A stretch of DNA of 64,000 nucleotides from Piromyces finnis (GCA_002104945.1 MCFH01000027.1:277001-341000); one strand, 5' to 3'. Shown: positions 1-14,175, numbered from the stretch's first letter. The notes: generated from the letters alone by a model not told the origin. A program made the numbers and translations.

Positions 1-1
1 T

Positions 2-58
2 GGTAGTACATCTAATAATAATAATAGTAGTAGTGATGGATGGGGAAGCTTTAATTAA
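2..58 (+). CDS. C-terminal tail of an unidentified protein (5' part outside window)
   Basis: Reading from base 2 gives 18 residues, Gly-Ser-Thr-Ser then four Asn, three Ser, then Asp-Gly-Trp-Gly-Ser-Phe-Asn and a TAA stop at 56-58. The codon-like composition (GGT, AGT, GGA, TGG) stands out from the A/T-only DNA that follows. The Asn/Ser run with a short aromatic tail is typical of a low-complexity C terminus in this genome. The family cannot be named from so little sequence, and the segment could also be chance. Confidence 0.45.
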   Translation, partial: GSTSNNNNSSSDGWGSFN

Positions 59-370
59 ATTGAATAGTAATTATTAAAAGTAATAAAAAGGTTTTTCCTT
101 TTTAAAAGTATTAAATTTTTATTTTATTATTATGTAAAATATAATGAATGCTCATTAATCAAAACCAATTAGGTAAACATGATAGAATTATTATAATTGA
201 TAAAAAAATAACAATAACAATATTAATAACAATAGTAATAATGGTAAAATAAAATAAAATATAAAGACAAAAACAAACAAACAAACAAAAAAAGAAACAA
301 AATAAAACAAAATAAATAAAAACCAACTAGATTTTAATATTTTTTTTTATTAATAATATAATTTAAAATT

Positions 371-401
<31 letters not shown>

Positions 402-608
402 CTTTGTATCTGTATCAATGAATTCAAATTAAATCATTTTTATTTAATAAAATATTTTTATAATTAAAATAAATTTATAATTTTTTTGAAAAGATAAAAT
501 AAATATGTATTTTAATATTATTAAATAAAAACTATATTTATAATATTCTTTTTTTTTTTTTTCTTCGTTTTATTTTATTTTATTTTTTAATTTCTATATT
601 TAAAATGG

Positions 609-658
<50 letters not shown>

Positions 659-763
659 AGGTAATAAATAATTTATTCTATTTATTTGATTTTCTATTTT
701 CTATTTTTTTTTTTTTTTTGTTAATATTAAAAATATAGATAGATGTAATACTATTTATATTTG

Positions 764-809
<46 letters not shown>

Positions 810-1215
810 TTTTTTTATTTATTTATTATTCTAATAATTTATAATTTTCTTTTTGTTTTTATACTTTTCATATTATTAAATTACTTTGCTTTTGTAGACT
901 TTTTTTTTATCATAAATAAATAAATAAATTAATTGTTTTAAAAATTAATTGTAAAAAAGATAATTCAATTCAATTTTTTTTTAATTTTTTAATTTTTATA
1001 TAATAAATAAGTTAAATATTCCTATAATTAAAAATATAGTTAAATTCATTTTGTATTTTTGTGAATTATAAAACTTTCATTCCTTGTATTCTGATGATAT
1101 ATTTATATAATATAACAATTGATTATTGAAGAAAATGAAGTTTTTTTTTTTTTTTTTTGATTGATTATTTAATACTAGATAATGTAATCCTTATTTTCGA
1201 CTTTTATGATTTTGA
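59..1215. other. AT-rich intergenic region with two (ATT)n microsatellites
   Basis: No gene is visible. The stretch has poly-T tracts and two trinucleotide repeats, (TTA)n at about 608-655 and about 769-808. It separates the end of the upstream gene from the 3' end of the HINT3-like gene, so both flanking genes end here. Confidence 0.7.
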
Positions 1216-2210
1216 TTATTCATTAATATCGTTGTTTTCATTTTTAACTGTAATTTTTTCCTTTTCATCTTCTTTCTTTAATGCTTCAATAACATTATCA
1301 ATTGATTCAAAATAGTGTGGAAAACGAATGGATTTATATTTACAAGATTTAACCCAATTCTTAAATGGAAGACCTAATAAGTGAAGATGTAAATGTCCTA
1401 CACTAGTAAAAGGTGGAATATGAAAACCAAGTATACTATCATATTCTTTATTTGAAATTAACAAGGTACTTGGAATTGGTGATTCCTTATCTTCTTCGTC
1501 TTCCTCTGACATACTACCATCATAATTTTGATCAGATATTTTATGATTTTCATTTTTTAAGCATGGGTTAGTGTAACCTAAATCTTTCAGTATTTTAATA
1601 CCAGCAATTTTCATACATTTCACTAAAAGTTATATATTTATAGAAAAAAACATTCGTTAAAGAAATAAATTTAGATAATAATTAAAATAAAATTAATTAA
1701 AAAATATAAATAATATAAGATTTACATAATTCTTTGTGGTCTTTATAAGTTAAATCTTTAACGCTAACTATATTATATATACATATATAATATAATTAAT
1801 AAATTATTTTAAATTTATAAATAAAAACTATGTATATATTTAAAACCATTAACTTTACCAATATGTGCACGAGGTATAACTAAAATATGAACCTTTGCTG
1901 CTGGTTTAATGTCATGAAATGCTATAATTTTATCATCCTTTTATTTATTAAAAAAAAAAAAAAGAAAATACAAAGATTATTAAAAAGGATAAAACTTTTT
2001 TCTTCTTACTATATAAAAAAAGCTCACCTCATATATTATTCTTTCCTTATCTAAATGACAAAATATACATTTTTTATGAGTATCTTCTGAATTTACTATT
2101 TGATTTTGATTTTGAACTTCCACAGAAATTAAATTATCATTTGATGTTGAGTAATTTTGCTTTTGTATTTTAACGCATGGAAAACAACATGAAAATAAAT
2201 TTCTACTCAT
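1216..2210 (-). CDS. HINT3-like histidine-triad nucleotide-binding protein, 4 exons
   Basis: Four exons (2028-2210, 1847-1937, 1726-1767, 1216-1622) joined by GT-AG introns give 723 nt, 240 residues plus stop. The histidine triad lies near residues 182-186 (H-L-H-L-H-L-L), the HIT-family active site. The second exon carries the usual HIT core (FHDIKPAAKVHILVIPR). The N-terminal exon has a Cys-x-x-Cys pair in KCIFC followed by the substrate-pocket segment, as in HINT3. Members hydrolyse AMP-lysine and aminoacyl-adenylates. An acidic Glu/Asp insert of about 25 residues sits before the triad. Aprataxin is a less likely alternative because no FHA or zinc-finger extension is seen. The Cys-rich N terminus (SCCFPC) could be lipidated (inference). 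Confidence 0.82.
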
Positions 2211-2778
2211 TGTAATATTAGTATAATAATAATTATTGTATGGAAATAATTTATTTCTATTAAATGTTGAATATAATTTAAATAAAGACTTTATAAAATA
2301 TATTATGTATTAAAAAAAAAAAAAAAAAAAAAAAAAATTAGTTAATTCATTATTTTAGTATCATTAAAAAAAAAAAAACTTTTTTTTTTTAAAAGGATAT
2401 TAAAAATTTTTAAAATAAAACTATATATATATATTCTTTTTTTCTTGATAAATATTAGGAATATGAAAAAAAAGAAAAAAAATAATAATATTATTAATAA
2501 TAATAAAAATAAAACTTAATAATATTAAGTAATAATGATAATCTTACTGTAATCGAATTAAAATTATTTTGTTTAATATAAGAATATGATGTTCTATAAA
2601 ATAATTTTGAATTCATTTGTTTTAAAATTATTTATTTTATAAAAAAAATTGAATATAATGATATATATATTTCTGCTTTATTTTGTGCTGCTTTATATAT
2701 ATATATGTGATGAAATTTAATTAATAAAAGTCATACTTTCAATCTTTCAATTAATTTTATTTTATTATTTGTTTTTTT

Positions 2779-2809
<31 letters not shown>

Positions 2810-3096
2810 CAATTTTTTTTAAAAAGGGAAATTTTAATTTATGAAATTATATTAATATGCTGTAAGGCAAATTCAAATTTAATTATTTATAAAGTTTATT
2901 TTAATTAATAAATTTTATTTAACAACATATAAATATTATAAAAAAATGTGTATTTACAAAAATATAAAAATATATAAAAATATTAATATGTATTGTAAAG
3001 AATGTTTTTATATACATAATATACATATATATATGTGAAGAAATGTTTATAATGTTATGCTTAAAAGTTTTACAATTTAATAATCTAGAAATAATT
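2211..3096. other. Intergenic region upstream of HINT3-like gene and downstream of TmcB-like gene
   Basis: Nothing coding is supported. It holds poly-A and poly-T tracts (about 2312-2337, 2361-2391, 2777-2808) typical of promoter and terminator regions here. It serves as 5' region of the HINT3-like gene and 3' region of the TmcB-like gene. The small open frames across 2919-3243 are A/T-rich chance frames overlapping the last exon of the next gene. Confidence 0.65.
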
Positions 3097-6000
3097 TTAT
3101 TCTTCTTCAAAACTACTTGTTTCAATAAACCTTTTAAATTGAGGAATCATATTTACTGTACTTTGAGGTACAATAAATATAACATTAATCAATTCAATTA
3201 TTTTTTTATTTGCATCAATTACACTTCTATATGTTATAAATGAAGATATAGTAATTAAAAGTATTCCCAATAATGTAGTAAGTACCAAATTTGAACTTGC
3301 TGCCTTAATTGATTCATATATTTTATCGTATACAATTTTATCGAATTTTTCTAAACCTCCTATAATATGTTGCATTACGTTCAACTCGAACAAAAATTCA
3401 GGACATGTATATGCATTTATGGCCTTTAAAATATAGTTATGATCATTATTATACATATATTGTTCATTTTTTATATCCTTAATTCTTGACTTATATGCGA
3501 TGATTTTCATTTTATTGAGGAACTCTTCAATAATATTGTTTAATCCAGTTTTAACGAGACCTTTAGTAAAATCTTTTAAAATATAAAATAGAATTAAAAT
3601 TTATTAATAGTAAGAATGTGTGCTATGTGCTATTTTTATTAAATATTTTTATTAAGTATATAAAATAATTACCATAATCATAGTATTCGTCAATAGTATC
3701 ACAAATTTCTTGATCAAGCTTGCAACCATTTACGATATTAATGGAATCTAGATATCTCATTTTTGCTGTAGATAATGCTCCCATAGTTCCAGAATAAAGT
3801 TCATTTTGGAGTTTCTATTTAAATATTTATAGATTTTTTTAATGCATACATATATTATTTATTGTAATAATTATTTTAGTTATTAAAAATTATACCTCTA
3901 GTTTTTCAATTTCATAATTTAAATATGTTTCAGCTGTTCCTGGAGCATATACATATTCATCGTGGATTAAAACTTCATATGCAAAAATACTTAAAAATAA
4001 AACCATTTCTTTTCTCTTTCCCTTTTGTATATTAAAAATTTTTAATAAAAATTCTTAAAAAGAAAAAGATTTTTTTTAATATTTTTTTTTTCTTACAACA
4101 TAGCATACTTACAGCATACATATTATAGTTAACACTATTTACTATTTCCTTATCTTTTGTCTTTTATAATTAATTTTTTAATATTAAAACCTAATATTAG
4201 TATGAAGTATTTATAATTAATAATATTCTTATATAATTATTGTTAAAACTAACGATAATTGGCTTAGTTAAACACAAAATTGAACAGATTAATAAGATAT
4301 TGACAAGATAACCTTTAAATTTAATGTAGTAAAAACTAAATGCATTTTTGTCAACATTATATTTTGCTTTTTTTGTATCAAAGCTATTATCAAATATATC
4401 GGTGATGGATTCAATACTATTATCAAATTTTGCTACAATATCTTTAACAGATCCTTTAACGGCGGTAATAATGTAGTTATGTTATTATGAAATTGTATTT
4501 TAGTAAATGAAAAAAAATAAAATAAATACAATTCTATTAATGATCACGTCAATATACCTTTCAATAAATATCTAAACATTCCCATTGTTTTATCATATAT
4601 ATGCTTTGTATTGTAATATAATGGTGTCAATCCTTTTAAACATTGATAAATATAAGTATATTTAATTTTTATATATATTTTTTGGAAAAAAATTATTTAT
4701 TAATGTAAAATATAGAATTACTATTCTTTTGTAATCTTATTACCTAAGAAGTTGATAATTAATGATAGAGCAACAAAGAAACCTGTCAAAATATATAATA
4801 TCATAACTTTTTCGTTTTTACTAGTAATTTCATCTTTGTATAATATATTTACTGATTCTTCCATTACATCATAATAATAATATTTAAAGTTTTCTATAAA
4901 AATTTTAGTAGATGAACCATTTAGTAATTTATATACATCTTTTGTATTATGATATTATATTTCAGATTTACCTGCAAACATTCTAATAATTATATATAAT
5001 ATATTAATTAATACGTATTATTATTTAAAAATTAATATTAAATTATAGTATATATATAATACCTAAATCTATAATCAAGTAAAATGTTTTCTCCCTTTTC
5101 AACTCGATTAAGCCATTCCTCTAGAGAAACACTAAATAATTCTCTTGACCAAACAATGATATTCTTTACAAGTTCATATCCATTTAAATTTACATATTCA
5201 CTTTTTGTATCACCTCCGTTATTTGGATCGTATAAAATAATTGGATTGTCTGATGGTGGATTGAAGGCATACTTTTTTAAAATCGGGATATATTGAGATT
5301 CAATAATATCAATATATCCTTCAAGTACTGGTAAATTTTCTTGTAAAACATTCATTTCCCCTAATGCCATTGAAGATGTTAACATTCTTGTACGACTTAA
5401 AATATTATGAACAATGTAATTCATTTCAGATAAAACCTGAATATTATTGACTGATGTATTATAACTATTAATGTGAATAAATCCATAGACAATACTATTT
5501 TTTTATTAAATTTATTTTGTAAATATTAGTAATAAGTAAGGTTTTAAATTATAGTTTGTAATATTAAAATCTTAATATAATTAAATAAATAAAATTTGTA
5601 TTACGAGATAATATATAAAATAGATATTAAAAAGAATGTTCCCAAGGTTAATTTTGAATATCTTTTGTATTTATTTGTTAATGCTTGAATCATGTTTTTT
5701 CTTGATAAAGAGATTGAATAAATGTAAAAATAAGTTTAATAAATATATGATAAATAATTATCTTAAAAATATATTTTACAAATTACTTGTATATTTTTCT
5801 TCTTCTCCCTTCTAAATCACCACCATAAGTAGATCCTCCGGCATTGGATACCCCTAAAGACATTAATGAACCCATTTTTGATTTTTGCTTAGCTATTTTA
5901 TTATTTAAGGCTCCAATTGAATCCTTTAAAAAAATAGTAAATATAAACCAGTTGTATATAATATTCTAATTGAATTTTAATTATGTTGATACTTACTGCT

Positions 6001-9000
6001 TCGTTTAATATAAAGTTCTTTTAAATAGATTTTTTATATAATAAAATGAAATATATTATTATTTATATCAAATAATTTAATTGAATATATAATATATGTA
6101 TTTTTTTATGCTTTTATATAAATTACATCTCCTTCAGTTTGATTCTATTTTCAAAATAAAATATTATAGTATAATAAATTAATTAGCATATTGTATATAT
6201 ATTATTTAATATTTGATTATTATATGAATGGTCTATTATATTTATTATACTTGCCATAACTTCAGTCATGAATAAAGTATATAATTGATAAGAACTCTAA
6301 ATAAATTTAAATTATTTATTTTAAAAAATATTTAAAAATTATTAATCATTCCATTTTAAAATGTATTTGAAGTATTATTAAATTTACTTTTTCATCTGGA
6401 AATTGAGCAATAATTTTTTGATAAAGTTTAGATGTTTCGTCCTTTAGATTACATGATAATATAAGGAATTTATCAATATCAAAAGTATCATTATTTCCTA
6501 CTCCTCTATTACTATTCAAAAATATAATATTATTGAAGAAACCTTTCATTAAATTTAAAAGTGTGATATGCTTTTCAATTGCTTCATGTTGTAATCTCGA
6601 CATATATTCAAAATATTCACTTTGAAATTTTTAGATATTATTTATATATAATATGTTTATTAGTATGAAAAACACGTTAAAGTTTTATTATCTACTTGTA
6701 ATTTAATAATATTTACTTTTTATAATAATCTGTATCTTCTTTTTTCTTATCCTTTATATCAAAAATTAAAAATTTAATAAAATATTTTTGTAAATAGTTA
6801 ATCTTATAATTCAAGGCTTTCTTTAATAAATAATCTGGTTTATTGGTAATTTGATCATCGTCCATAGCTTCACTATTTTTTTTATTTTCATTAGCTGATC
6901 CTTTTTTCTTATCTGAATCATCATAATCATCACTATTATTACTACTGTTATTATCACTACCATCATAATCACTATTATTATTATTTATATCTTCCTCATC
7001 TTCATATCCATCCTTTTTTATTCCAATAATCATATTCATATCTTCCTTTGATAATCTTTGTTCAATATACATTAAATAATATGAATACAAAGTATAAAGC
7101 TATATATATTTTATTTTTGAATATAAAATTATTTTTTAATAATTATGTTTCATTTTTAAATAATATATATAATGAATATATTATATATATATTATGCTTA
7201 CATATGCATATGAATTTTTGTTAAATTGATTTAAACTAGAAAAAAATATGAGAATATGTATTATTTAATTAATATTTTTTTATATTATAAAGAGTGATAG
7301 ATATTATTAAAAAAATATTTACCTTTCTATATAAAATTCTTTCATTAAGTTAAATGCTTCTCTAGTTTCATTATTCCTATCAAAATAATAAATATAATTA
7401 TTAATTACAATATTTACAAACACATTTTTTTTAAAAATAGATATTTAATAATGTTTTTTTAAATATACCAAATAAATCTACAGGATAACTCAAAATCATT
7501 CAATTTTGAAAAAACTATTACAGGTTCATTCATAATGCGGTCGTTCACTGTATATAATATATATATTTGTATACAAAATACCATTAGAACTATGTCACTA
7601 TTAAAATAATAATTTTTAATATTGTATTTAAAATTACCAATATCTTTAATTCTACTAAATGATGTGATTTTTTCGGAAATTCTGTCACTTACGAATGCAC
7701 TATTATCATCATTATCAGATGTATCAACATTATCGTCATCTTCATCGCTATTTTCTGAGGAATCCTTTTCATCATCATCCTCTTCTTCATCGTTATCATC
7801 ATCATCATCATTTGACTCGCTGTAAGATTTTTCAGAGTTTGATTTTTCTTCATTATCTGGATTTGATGATTCATGAGATTCAATGGACAAAGATACTTCA
7901 CCATTATTATTAACATTTTTATCCTCTAATTTTTTAGCTTTGAATCTCATATATATTTCTCTGATATGCTTATTATATCTATATCTTGATAAGAAAATTC
8001 CAATAAAGAATGATATAATTCCAATTACAAAAGATATAATACTGAAGAAGGATCTGCCGTTTCCATATAACATTGAGAATAAATCAACAATTGATATTCC
8101 TAGGATCATAGTCCACATGCCGGATCTAAAATGATTTACATGTTTATTAAAGTAAGGTTGGGCATTCAATAATTCCGATAATGAATAAAGAATAAATAAA
8201 AACATCAAAATAGGTATTAATTTTGAATATCCAATATAATTCTTCATTACTACAGTTAAGAAACACTAAAATGAAAATTGTATATAGAAAGTTTTAATTG
8301 AAATTAATTAAAAATATAATTTACTAATTTATAATTACTATAATTACTACAATTAATTATTATTTACCAATATTATAACAAATATATTATATTTTTGTCC
8401 TAAATATCCATAGGTTTGGCATAATGAATTACCTTTATTAAATGGAGTTGGATTAATAAAAACATACGGAAGCTTATTTTTTATTTATGATTATTTTTAT
8501 TTTTAATAATAATATATATAAAATATTTTGATTAAAATTTTGTTGAAATCATATAATAATAATGTTTTAGTATTGTAGAGTAATTATAGAATAATTTGAA
8601 TATTTACAACAAGTAATTGACCGATAATGAAAAATATGAAAGATAAAACACCAATGACAAATCTACGCGATTTTTATTTAATAATGAAGATATAAATATT
8701 TTGTTAATTTATTATTCAAATATATTTATTATAATAGTTGCTATTATTTTTTTTATTTATATATTAATATTTACAATGCCATTTGACCCTGAGTATAATC
8801 AATATATGGGAATGCTGCTAGTTTACCATTTTTTGAAATAAGAGCTTTCGCAAATATATGAGAGTCTATTTTATATATAGTATATAATCAATATGGTTTA
8901 TTTATTTGTTGAATTAAATTGTTATTTTTATTTATTTATTTTCTACTTACACAATGGAAATAAAATACTGATAAAATATTATGATATTTATATAGAATTA

Positions 9001-10035
9001 AGAAACTGAAGAAATTTCTTTTTATAAAGTATACTAGTTAAAAATTAATTACTTACGTATTATATAAAATGAAAATTAATCTGAGATACTTTATAAATAT
9101 TATATTTACAAGTTATAATAATTATTAGTAATTAGTACAATTCATATATAATCACATAATATATATATCATTTATAATAATTATCATACTTTAAAGCATC
9201 GGTTTTCTTTATATCTATTTAATTCAAAATATTTTAAATTATATATATTATTATATGTTATTATTATTATTATTATTATCTATATTAAAATTATAAGAAA
9301 TACACGCATAAAAAATATTGAGAAATATTACTTTTCGATTGAAATGAAAAAAACATAGAATACTATTTTTGAATATATAGTATGTGATTTATAATGATTA
9401 GAAATTATTTTTAATTGTGTTATTCTATTATCAAGAAATAAATTTAAATTGTTTAAATATTTTACAAATAATGGCTACTCCAGCAAGAAATAAAACATTA
9501 AAAGCAAGTTGACAATAATCTAAATTATGTTAAAATTATCATGTAAGAAGAGTTATTTTATATTTTATATTTAGGAATATAAAAGGTTATATATAATATT
9601 ATTAATATATACAGAAGATTATATAATTATCATCAAATCCCATCATTTTTATTTTGCTTCTAATATTTTCATTCATAGAAATTACAGAATTGTCAAAATA
9701 TGCAAAATATAACAATTGAATATCTTTCATGTGAAAAAGTTAAATTAAAAAATCAATATTAATATAAAGATTATTATAATTATTAGAAATACTTTTTATT
9801 TTTAACATAATTATACCTTCAACAAAAAATAATAGACATGTAATAATTGGATTTATTACAGTTTTTGATGATACATTATACATTAGGGAGTATAGAGAAT
9901 CCTATGAACAGATAAGTATAATATTAATTATCATTCTTTTAAATGCTATTTTATAATCTATAAAAATATACTAACAGTATGTTTTCTTATAAACGACTGA
10001 TTCTCATATAGTGCATTATTTGATTTTTCATTCAT
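3097..10035 (-). CDS. TmcB/TmcC-like multispan membrane protein, about 30 small exons
   Basis: A single 7-kb gene running from an ATG at 10033-10035 to a stop at 3097-3099. First exons resolved by frame: 9976-10035, 9817-9901, 9613-9723 and 9466-9519. The largest exon is about 7459-8247, and the last is 3097 to about 3572. Recognisable TmcB-family pieces in order: N-terminal membrane segment after VEDIQLLYFAYFD; the loop with PYFNKHVNHFRSGMW; a segment with ELSCRF; the helical block YMSRLQHEAIEKHITLLNLM; LYQKIIAQFPDEKVN; then C-terminal membrane helices (VLTTLLGILLITISSFI). A 50-residue Asp/Glu/Ser run (about 7700-7870) interrupts the large exon. Tmc proteins are poorly understood multispan membrane proteins of protists and chytrids, often with PAS domains; no PAS domain was recognised here. 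Middle exon boundaries are unresolved, and a split into two genes cannot be excluded. Confidence 0.6.
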
Positions 10036-10923
10036 TTTTGAATAATAACACTAATTTATAAATTTTTTCTTTTGAATTGTAAAGTTTTAATAATAATAAT
10101 GATATTAATGTATATTCTCAATCCATACAATATTATATATAATCTTTAAACTATTAAATTGATTCAAATTAATAAAGAAATCAATGATTGAAGTAAATGT
10201 ATATACACATTTAAAAAATAAATAAATTCAAAAATTTATTTTTTTTTTCCTATATTATTATAAACTTTAAACTTTAAAAAGTTATAAATTTTTATTAATT
10301 TTAAATTAATATAAATATTTATAGATTATGGATTTGTGAATGCAAAAGGTTAGTTTACAATGATAAATTAATAAAATTTATAAAATATTACAAAGAATCA
10401 AAAAAAGTTGTTTTTTATATATATAAATGAAATAGAGCTTATTTAAAGCTTTTGTTATTAAAATAAATGCTGCCTTTGGTTCTGCAATAATCTGCAGTAT
10501 GTAGGTTCTTTGGGGTTATATATATTTGTACTAAATTATAGCTATTTATATGCAATTTGTTGACTATATATAGTATAGTCTTTCTACTGTGAGCTTTAAA
10601 TATTTAATAGTAATAAAATATATTTTAATATTTAAATGAATAAAAGATATATATATTTTTTTAAATATATTTTTTTTCATTAATTTATATTATCAATAAC
10701 ATTAAAATTTTTAAAATTCCAATGATAAATTTATAGAACTAAACTTTATTTTTTATTTTTCTTTTTGAATAATAAAATATTTATGTAGAAACATAATTAT
10801 ATGATTTTTTTTTATGTAAAACTAATATATAGATAATCTTACTAATTTACATTGTTATTATAATTATTTATTTTACTTTTATTATAAAAAAAATAATAAT
10901 AATTAGCAAAAAATCGAATCAAC

Positions 10924-10954
<31 letters not shown>

Positions 10955-11024
10955 TAAAAATAAAAATTAAAAATAAATTATTTTTATTATTTATTTTTTA
11001 TGAATAAAAATTGAATTTAGGATA
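10036..11024. other. Intergenic region, upstream of TmcB-like gene
   Basis: No gene seen. It contains a slightly less AT-rich patch at about 10460-10520, a 27-base poly-A tract at about 10925-10952, and scattered T-tracts. It holds the promoter of the TmcB-like gene and the 3' flank of the metallopeptidase gene. Confidence 0.6.
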
Positions 11025-12842
11025 TTATAATTCAAGTTTTGGCGGTAAAACAGTTTTTTGTTCTTTTTCTGATTCTAATTTTGTTTCTGTTTTTATGTTT
11101 TGTTTTTCTTCTTCTTGTTGTTTTTGCTCTTTTTGTTCTTGTTCTTGTTCTCCTTGTTGTTTTTGTTCTTCTTGTTCTTGTTCTTCTTGTTGCTTTTGTT
11201 CTTGTTCTTCTCGTTCTTGATAATCTTCAAGTGGCATAGTAGTAAGTTCATAAAGTTTCATATTAACAAACTTAAATGTATTTTTTTCAGGAATAGAAAT
11301 AGAGCTATCGTAATAATAAGTATCATCTGATTTTTTTTCTCCTTTTTTATTCCAACCCAAGGTCTTAAGAATATCAATAGTATCTTGACCAATTAAACCT
11401 TCATAATTATCTTTTCCAATAGTTTCAATAAATTCGTCATTTGTAATTGCATCGCTTTGGGTGTAATACATTAATGCTTCCTTGTTATAATAGTCAAATA
11501 TATTTTTTTTATTGATTAATGTACCTTGAATGAGTTTCTTCTTTTTATCTGGATCGTCATTGATTTCATCATTTTTATCAAATTGGGTATGAATAACACT
11601 ATTTCCAGGAAAGAATGCATTATTAAATGTTTGAAGAGGAACCACATCTTCTTTATTAATTAAAAATCCAATGCTCTTACTTTTTAAAAAGTGTTCGGTA
11701 ATGTTATCAATGGACTTTTTTGTTTTTTCGCTTAACTCGTTGTAACATTTGTAGCATTTTTTTGATGTAATATCTTTAATAATTAAATCTTCTTCAAAAC
11801 AGTCATATTCTTTATATAATAATTCCAAATTTTCAAATAGCTTTTCTTTTGTTTCAATATCAACGATATATTTTGAAAAAATACTCAATGGATAAACAGC
11901 TTTCAATTTTGAGTCATATAAACTATTAATATATTCTTCAAATGTTTTAGCTTTACCTAGTTTATCCCAGTTCATATCAACTATTAATGATGGTAAAAAT
12001 TTATATTTATCTGAACCATCAGTTGAAATGTATCCAGGAGATAATGGAACAACTTCATTTGTATCTTTTAATTCATCAATTACCTCATTTATAGTGAATC
12101 CCATAGCATGAATAATTTCATGAACAATAAAACGACTATATCTTTTTATAGCAAATTTTTCCATAGAATCTGGATCAATTTTAAAATTATTTAATACCAT
12201 AATAAAATCATTCTTTTTATATTCTATTTTATAATCTAATTTTAATTGTTTAGCTTGTGCTTGAGTGTAAAGATATGGAGGAACATTATCACTGTTAGAA
12301 GATTTTAATGGAACGAAATTGATATCCATAGCTCCCCCAGTTGCATTATCAAGTCCATATTTTGATAAATCATCTACAATAACTTCAAAATTTAATGGTT
12401 CATAAAATTCTATATATATTATCAATAAATAAATTTTAATATCATATTCTTATTTTTACTTTTATTTTCTTCTTTTTAATTATTAAAATTAAAATTTCAC
12501 ATTAAAATATAATTTTATCCATTTATTAATAACTTTTACTATTTTATTTTTCTTTTTAAATTAATACTTCTTAATTATAATTTTTAAAATTTCATTATAA
12601 TTCAATTTATGAAAAAGACAAAAATGTTATTTACCAAAAGTATTAGATAATATATCAAGTGCTGTTTTAAAGTCTTCTTTAGCAACATCACAAGCATCAT
12701 TAAAATTATCTAAACAACGAAAATTATAATGAAAATCTTTACTTTCTATATATTCTTCATATTTTAATTGTCTAGTATTATCAGATTTAACAAATTTTAA
12801 AGCTAAAGCAGTAGCAATAAATAAGACATTAAATATTTTCAT
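11025..12842 (-). CDS. Secreted zinc metallopeptidase (HEIIHAMGF), leishmanolysin-like
   Basis: Two exons, 12635-12842 and 11025-12409, joined in phase 1, encode 530 residues. Residues 1-20 are a signal peptide (MKIFNVLFIATALALKFVKS), so the product is secreted. The motif HEIIHAMGF is the HExxHxxGF zinc-binding helix seen in leishmanolysin-type (M8) and some other metallopeptidases; Glu is the catalytic base and both His bind zinc. A Cys-x-x-Cys pair (KCYKCYNE) lies mid-protein. The C terminus is a tail of about 60 residues almost wholly Gln/Glu/Lys (11050-11215), built from GAA/CAA-type codons and probably disordered. A rumen fungus could use it for protein breakdown or wall remodelling (inference). 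The third zinc ligand was not assigned, so the M8 family is likely but not certain. Confidence 0.7.
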
Positions 12843-13290
12843 TTTTTCTTCAAATTAATAAAATTTTCTTATAGTTTATTGTTAAAACTTGTATTATTTT
12901 ATATGCTTTATCTTTTTAAATATTTTCCTTTATATTTCCTTCTTTTTTTTTTTAATGAATGTTTAATTTCTTTTTTTTTTTTTTTAGAAAAAAAAAATTA
13001 TATTTTTTAATATTAAATAATTTATTAATGATTTCAATCTTTAAAATCTATTAATTATTATTAATTATTACTAACAATTTAATCATGATTTGTGTAACAA
13101 ACATTGATGTAAACCATAATAAAATATTGAATTTTATATTAAATAAGGTTTTAAAAATCAACAATAGGAAAATATGAATTAATTATTTAATTATAATATA
13201 AAAAGATTTTTTTTTAAATTTAGACTTTTTTGGATAAATTAATATTTATTAAAAAAAAAAACAATTATATATGAAAAAACAATACATTTT
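12843..13290. promoter_or_regulatory. 5' flank of the metallopeptidase gene
   Basis: No coding signal. It holds T-tracts at about 12945-12955 and 12969-12985 and a poly-A tract at about 13252-13261. The start codon at 12840-12842 lies directly downstream on the - strand. No defined promoter motif can be named. Confidence 0.4.
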
Positions 13291-13537
<247 letters not shown>

Positions 13538-13619
13538 TATATTAATAAGATTGCTAAGGTGATAAAGGTTACATAATAAATAATAAATTATATATTTATA
13601 TTATATAAGTATTATCCTT

Positions 13620-14175
13620 ACAATATATGGAACTAAATTTCTTGAATAGTTTATAGCAGCTAGGAGAATAATATGTTTTACATGTAATTTTCTCATTTAT
13701 GTTTTGGAGGATCATGAATAAAGATTCAGCATTTCTACTTCTGGGGAAATATCGGCTCTACATATAGACAAATTTACCAATTTATTGACAGTTGTAACAT
13801 CTTGTTCGATGTTACTATCAGTCTTCCTCCTTTTTTAAATGAACTTTGTATAACAAATTTAAGTGGACTAATACTAGATTGAAGATAATTCTCAAAGTAG
13901 CAATATTATAAGTATCATTAAGATCAAGGTTATTTTTAAATTTTTTGGTTGGTTGGTTAATGTTATGTTCTAGGTAAGGATTTAATCCATACTTCTTAGC
14001 TGCTGTTTTAATAAGGAAGCACCTTCAAAATTGTATATACCGTGGAGGTAATGGTCTTTAGCTAAGACGAATTGATGAGATATTTTAAATTAAAAAATTT
14101 TGAATAATCTTAACTTACTTTTTAAGTCTTATTATTGTTATTATTGATTTAGAGTTTGAGACTCTTAATTTAATT
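13620..14175 (-). pseudogene. Decayed retroelement remnant, possibly a copia gag region with a tRNA-Lys-like primer site
   Basis: The minus strand from about 14100 to 13640 reads as coding-like text broken by stops and frame shifts, for example an open stretch containing VLAKDHYLHGIYNFEGASL, then AAKKYGLNPYLEHNI in a neighbouring frame. Base composition is richer in G/C than its surroundings. At 14151-14171 lies a sequence matching the anticodon arm of tRNA-Lys(CTT), nearly the same as the primer site of the intact element at 18938-18957. In a - strand element the primer site lies just upstream of gag, which is the order seen here. The gag assignment is inference; the family was not recognised by motif. 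Confidence 0.35.
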
